Shown here: piece by piece, positions 59,706 to 64,000 of the stretch
Numbering within the stretch: position 1 is the first letter of the stretch
Layout of the letters: each line of letters starts with the position of its first letter
Origin: Pocillopora verrucosa
Lineage: Eukaryota > Cnidaria > Anthozoa > Scleractinia > Pocilloporidae
Assembly (NCBI RefSeq): GCF_036669915.1
Contig: NC_089318.1
Coordinates: 14,077,628 to 14,141,627 of the forward strand
DNA: 64,000 bases
Reading direction: 5' to 3'
Position numbers and translations under genes: made by a program
Notes under the pieces: generated by a model
Told to the model about the DNA's origin: nothing
The model's database searches: none
The model's input: only the letters and a program-made list of their open reading frames with translations

Positions 59706-60851
59706 TTGTTGTTAGAGGTACCTTTTCTGAATGGGCACCCGTGGTATCTGGTACCCCGCAGGGCACCATCCTTGGCCCAATTTTATTCGTGTCATACATA
59801 AACGATATTGCTGACTGTGTTTCGTCCAATATTAAATTGTATGCGGATGACACTAAGATCTATAGAGAACTCCGTAATCCGACTTCTGACATACAAACAC
59901 TTCAATCTGATCTTGATAGCCTCGGTCACTGGGCGAATACATGGCAATTACGTTTCAATGAGGAAAAGTGTGAAGCAATGCGTATAACGCATTCCCGTGA
60001 AAAATCGTCCACGGATTACACTCTCGGCTCGACCTTAAAGGATGTTTATAGCTTTAAAGATCTTGGAGTTGTAATCTCAAAAGATCTCTCCTGGTCTCAA
60101 CACATCAGTATCATAGTAAACAAAGCCAACCAAGTCCTGGGACTCGTTAGGCGGACTGTTGGAACAGCCAATACAAGTACTTTTTCACTGCTTTACAAAT
60201 CTTTGGTGAGACCTCTATTAGAGTATGCTGTACCAGTGTGGAATCCCTACCTTGTGAAAGATATACAGGCAATCGAGAACGTGCAACGCCGTGCATCGAG
60301 ATTAGCTCTCAGACAGAAACGAGGTGAAATGCCGTACGAGGAACGATGTAACATTTTAAATTGGCCTCTTTTATCCACACGGAGAACCTACTTTTCACTT
60401 GTGGAATGTTACAAGATTGTTTTTGGCCTCTCCCATTTAGACTTTCAAGAATTTTTCGAATTTACAAAAGTGCGTTCCACAAGGGCTAATCATTCTTATA
60501 AACTTTACTTCAAATCTTCGAGGATAAATTGTTTTAAAAATTCTTTTTTTATTAGGGTAGTTAGCGATTGGAACAATTTACCAAAGCATGTTGTAGAGGC
60601 AGGGACTCTGGAACTTTTAAAATTAAAATTAAAAATATTTTTAAAATTGTAAACATTAGATAGTTCCTTTCTTCTTCTTCTTTTTTTTTTTTTTTTTTTC
60701 TGTACATAGTTCTACATTTGTTACTTTTTATTTTTTATTCAGGGGAGTTGTTATATAGGGCTAACCTCCAAACTCCCCTTTTCAAATTTTTATATATAAA
60801 TTTATTTTGTATATAGAATTTGAATAAAGGTGTATGTACACTTTTTATGTA
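59706..60851 (+). mobile_element. 5'-truncated non-LTR retrotransposon (LINE) fragment with reverse transcriptase C-terminal half
   Basis: The open frame enters from the left edge (VVRGTFSEWAPVVSGTPQG) and runs to 60652, about 315 codons. SGTPQGTILGPILF is the RT motif B region and LYADDTKIY carries the catalytic aspartate pair. The thumb and C-terminal part follow, with LGVVISKDLSW and YAVPVWNPYLVKDIQ, and WNNLPKHVV near the end. This pattern is that of Jockey/CR1-type LINEs. The endonuclease and the N-terminal half of RT are missing, as expected for 5' truncation during target-primed insertion. The 3' part has a T-run near 60680-60700 and no poly(A) tail. It is inserted in duplication copy 2 only, so it is younger than the duplication. 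The frame has no internal stop. Confidence 0.9.
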
Positions 60852-60858
60852 CAATTAG
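60852..60858 (+). repeat. Right target-site duplication CAATTAG of the LINE
   Basis: Direct repeat of 59699-59705. After it the sequence resumes collinearity with copy 1 (catttgctatag). Confidence 0.85.
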
Positions 60859-61216
60859 CATTTGCTATAGTTTGGATTTAGATTCCATAATTTTTACAAT
60901 TTTCATTTGAATAAGACCTGATTTCTAAGATTTCTGATCTAAATACTGCTGATGCCGATTAGAAAGCTAGTTTTCCAGAGAGCCTGGAAGACTTCCAGCC
61001 TACTAGGATGCGTGACGGAAGAGAGAGAGAGCTGCGAAAGAGGTCATTAACACTTTATTTTCTCGTCCTGTTTCCAAAGTAACAAAATAATAAAGATCAT
61101 GTGGTCTACACGTCTTAACAAGTCAAAAGCAGAAACCAATCTAGAGTAAGTAACTGTAAATCGAAAGTTTAAGAATATTATCGCTGTCCTGTAGAACCCA
61201 GAAGTATCGGTGAAAA

Positions 61217-63456
61217 ATGTCTCTACATGTCATGTACCTCTCTCTACTATACGTTTACCCCTTCATACATTTCTTAACTGCCGAGCGGGATGTTGACTGC
61301 AGACTTTTACCCACTGATAAGGATATTTCCACGGAATTTCGCCACCAAGCATCCAAAAAACGTGTGAAAATGGTTTATTTGAATTTAAAGATTGGAAACG
61401 GAAGCTACCATCCATTGAAGTTACCGGACAAATTTCTTCCAGAAAGATGGGTTTGGGCAAAGTCAATCAAGGAACATATGCTTTCTTTGCCCGAAAATTA
61501 CGATGTTTTATCACTGGGATTGTTAAAGTATCGGGTGACAAGTCTGGACGTGCATTTGGCGGATAAACCAACAGGATGTGTAGCGAGTTTGAACTCATCC
61601 AGCCAAAACATGGCTATTGGGAAAATGCTGTTAGAATATATACCGTTAAGAAAAAAAACTCTAGTGATTTACAGTCACAAGTAGTCTGTGTGGGAGTGAT
61701 AATAGGGAAAGATAGTAAACATATTAAATATCGGTGCTGTAAAATATCGCCTAACAATCTTGAATCTCATCAGGTCCGGTGTAAAACTGTTAGCAGAAGC
61801 CACTGGGCAGAGCTGCTCGATACCATTCTTACTCTCATTGGTATTTTCTTGGTCCTTTTTTTTCCGGCGTTTCCATTGGCACTGCCAGATTATATATTTA
61901 GCCTTCAGCGAGAGTGTGACAAGGCCGAAGATCGCCCTACGGAAGACAGAGGTCGGCACGCCGATCGTTTGCATCACACGAGAAATGGATATGTTGAAAT
62001 CAATCAGGATGATGAGGAGGACGATGGGATTGCCGTGGATGATGCCACTCCGTTGACTATTTCAACTCTTTTATTTCAAGTTGTTCAACGACTGCCTGAC
62101 TCGAGGTTCTCGTTCAACCTTAAGTTAGCTTTTATGCTCGTCTTTCTTTGTCCACTTCCTATCTACGTTCAGTTGGGGCTCAATTTAGCGATAAACAAAA
62201 GACACATGGATGAAGCCTTAAGGAAAAAAATAGACCGTAGTTCATTTAATCCCGTCTTATTCATTGCCTATTCAATCTGTGTCTCTTTTCCTTGCTTTTT
62301 TCTAAGACCGAAAGATTTATTACTATCAAATCAGATTACAAGGCGTTGTTTATGCGGTAGATTATCTAAGCTGCTTCGGTTTCCTTTACTAGATATCGAA
62401 CGAAGCTCAGTGGGAGATGAAATACGTGTTCATTTGAACTTACTGAGATATGGAGTCTACAATTTGGTGCCGATTTTTACAAATTGGTATCTACGTAGGT
62501 TAAACACGCTGTTTAATACCTTCACGTGTTCGACAACAATAAGTAATCATAAAATTTCCCGAATGAGGAGCGCACTTTGTGCTGCCTGGGTCATATTTTC
62601 TTTTTTTCTTACACTACTTTTGGCCATTTTTGGTGAAGTATTCTTCATCTTCCTCTGTCTTGTTATGCAAGTTTGCTTTCTAGTTATTTTCTCACCTTTC
62701 TATACCCTTTTTTTCATTTTTTCTCTAAAGACATGGCGTAGAGTAACCAGAGCTTTTGGCGAATACCGTGTTTTGAATAGGGTAATTGGAGTTTTTACAA
62801 TGCTGGTATTGGTAATGTGCTCTTATGCAATTTTATTTTTTACCATAACTTTGTTGACCTCTTCTTGTCGATTTTTTACCAGTACTGTAGCGTATACTAT
62901 CGTGGGAATCGCCCTAAACGCAGGTAATGTAACGCCATATGTAGCTTTCGTCCTTGTAATTATTACAAACATTTATCTCTGTTACGCTAATTTTCAGAAC
63001 AGATACAAAGAGGTCAAGGGGATGATATCAACATGCCTATGGGAATTACATAAGAATACCGGAAGCTTTCATTCCAACGTCACAATACCGACCAGGCTTT
63101 ATTGGTTTGTGTGCAACATAGTTTTGCCAGTTAAATCTGAAATTTGTCGCATGCTTCGCAATATGGTTTTGATTTTGATATTTTTGTTTTTAGTGGTATA
63201 TTCAATTGCTTTTTACGGAAGTGAAAATGACGTTTCCGCTATTTTCTCCGTCGTCGCCGTAGTTCTCACTGGGGTTCTTCCAGCATTACTATTAAAACTT
63301 TTAACTGAGGGAAAATCATTCAAAGGCTTGGAAAGAGTAAGCTTGGAAAGAAAAATTCACTCTGCAGTGGAACAGTTCTACCCAGAGTCAAGAAATGAAA
63401 ATACAATTATTAGTGACAGAGTGAATAAACAAAGTACAGATGTTGAACAAGTGTAA
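61217..63456 (+). pseudogene. Copy 2 of the multi-pass membrane-protein gene, with one frameshift
   Basis: Matches 33539-35788. The first 140 or so codons (signal peptide and most of the extracellular domain) are in one frame. A one-base deletion near 61640 (atatgtaaccg in copy 1, atatataccg here) moves the rest to another frame, which then stays open to the same C-terminus ending VEQV. A 9-base in-frame loss lies near 61700 (VIKGAGDKH region). The downstream part has numerous replacements but no stop, so the lesion may be recent or an assembly error. If the frameshift is real, only a short secreted fragment would be made. Confidence 0.8.
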
Positions 63457-64000
63457 GCAGTATTTTGAAGGAAAAAAAGTAAGTCAAGCGCGCTTTGTGC
63501 TTTGGTAATACTCTTGTATATACGCTTTAACTCAAGATGTAAATGAAACTTGCTCCGGTTTGGAATAGATATGATTATTACTACAAATTTCTTGGCTTAG
63601 CCTGAAAATTTGACCTAATTCCTAGTTGTAAGAATTAACATCCCTTCCCACCATACAAGGAGTTAAAGGGTTGAATTATTACACTGTATGATTCTTTTTA
63701 TTAACTTTTTTATAACCTGTAGGATTTTCCTTATGTACATATAACACACAATTGCCTACGATATTAAACTTTTAACCATTTTTCTCATCAAATTGGGTTA
63801 TGTTTTCCCTTATTTTTTTTTCATGATTTTATTTTAGTTTATTTGACAAAATCATTTCACCCAAATGAGGTAGAGTTGTAACTGGATCCCACTGATGGTT
63901 TTTCTCTTATAATACCAACAGTACAGTTCAACATTGCAACTGTAGGATATTATTATGGCTTTACAAAAATATTAAATAATCATATGTAAAAAATGATATA

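Larger units (their letters stand above)
49463..63973 (+). repeat. Segmental duplication, copy 2 (about 14.5 kb)
   Basis: Direct copy of 21858-36304. It begins within coding sequence of paralogue B and ends at tttacaaaaatatt, after which the last 27 bases of the window differ from copy 1. Most 60-base lines show zero to three differences. It contains pseudogene D, the Helitron remnant, the foldback, and the frameshifted membrane-protein gene, plus a LINE fragment not found in copy 1. Confidence 0.93.

Noticed and set aside
1-64000. tRNA or rRNA genes
   Set aside because: Scanning by eye found no cloverleaf with A and B box words or rRNA signature that I could support. A covariance-model scan would be decisive.

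Overview
The window looks like nuclear DNA of an invertebrate animal, most likely an anthozoan cnidarian such as a stony coral. It is AT-rich, has spliceosomal introns with GT-AG (and one GC-AG) boundaries, an animal-type SLC39A9/ZIP9 gene fragment, a 5'-truncated non-LTR retrotransposon, a Helitron remnant with a DUF6570-type region, and several small inverted-repeat elements. There are no operons, rRNA genes or CRISPR arrays. The organism call is inference; the gene structures below are read from the sequence.

Region 1 (about 1-24 kb) holds a minus-strand family of very large, mostly helical proteins that I do not recognise. Paralogue A (1086-9797) appears intact: one giant first coding exon of about 1,890 codons, then four short exons with consistent phases, a stop, and an AATAAA signal about 60 bases downstream. 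Paralogue B (16178-24003) has the same five-exon layout, with conserved boundaries, phases and exon lengths, but is broken by at least three frame changes in exon 1 and a 20-base deletion in exon 3. A much older relic, C, lies between them (13255-13850).

Region 2 is a segmental duplication of about 14.5 kb lying entirely inside the window: copy 1 is 21858-36304 and copy 2 is 49463-63973, in the same orientation. It carries the 5' part of paralogue B, some unassigned short ORFs, a Helitron remnant, a foldback element, and a plus-strand gene for a multi-pass membrane protein of 749 residues. Copy 1 looks like the source, because paralogue B continues through its left edge, while copy 2 begins abruptly inside that gene. 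The copies have decayed differently. The membrane protein is intact in copy 1 and frameshifted in copy 2. The paralogue B fragment in copy 2 (called D) has two nonsense codons and an 11-base deletion. Copy 2 has gained a LINE fragment flanked by a 7-base duplication. A 1.2 kb segment is present only in copy 1 and ends next to a 35-base palindrome.

Region 3 (36.3-49.4 kb) separates the two copies. It has an intronless class I SAM-dependent methyltransferase (41885-42670), a probable relic of the same gene (39.2-39.5 kb), several MITE-like elements, and the 3' six exons of a ZIP9 zinc transporter (46575-49333). That transporter copy carries two single-base indels, and its 5' exons are missing exactly where duplication copy 2 begins.

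The most unusual content is the uncharacterised giant-protein family together with the membrane-protein gene that was co-duplicated with part of it. Whether the two act together is unknown; only their linkage and co-duplication are seen.
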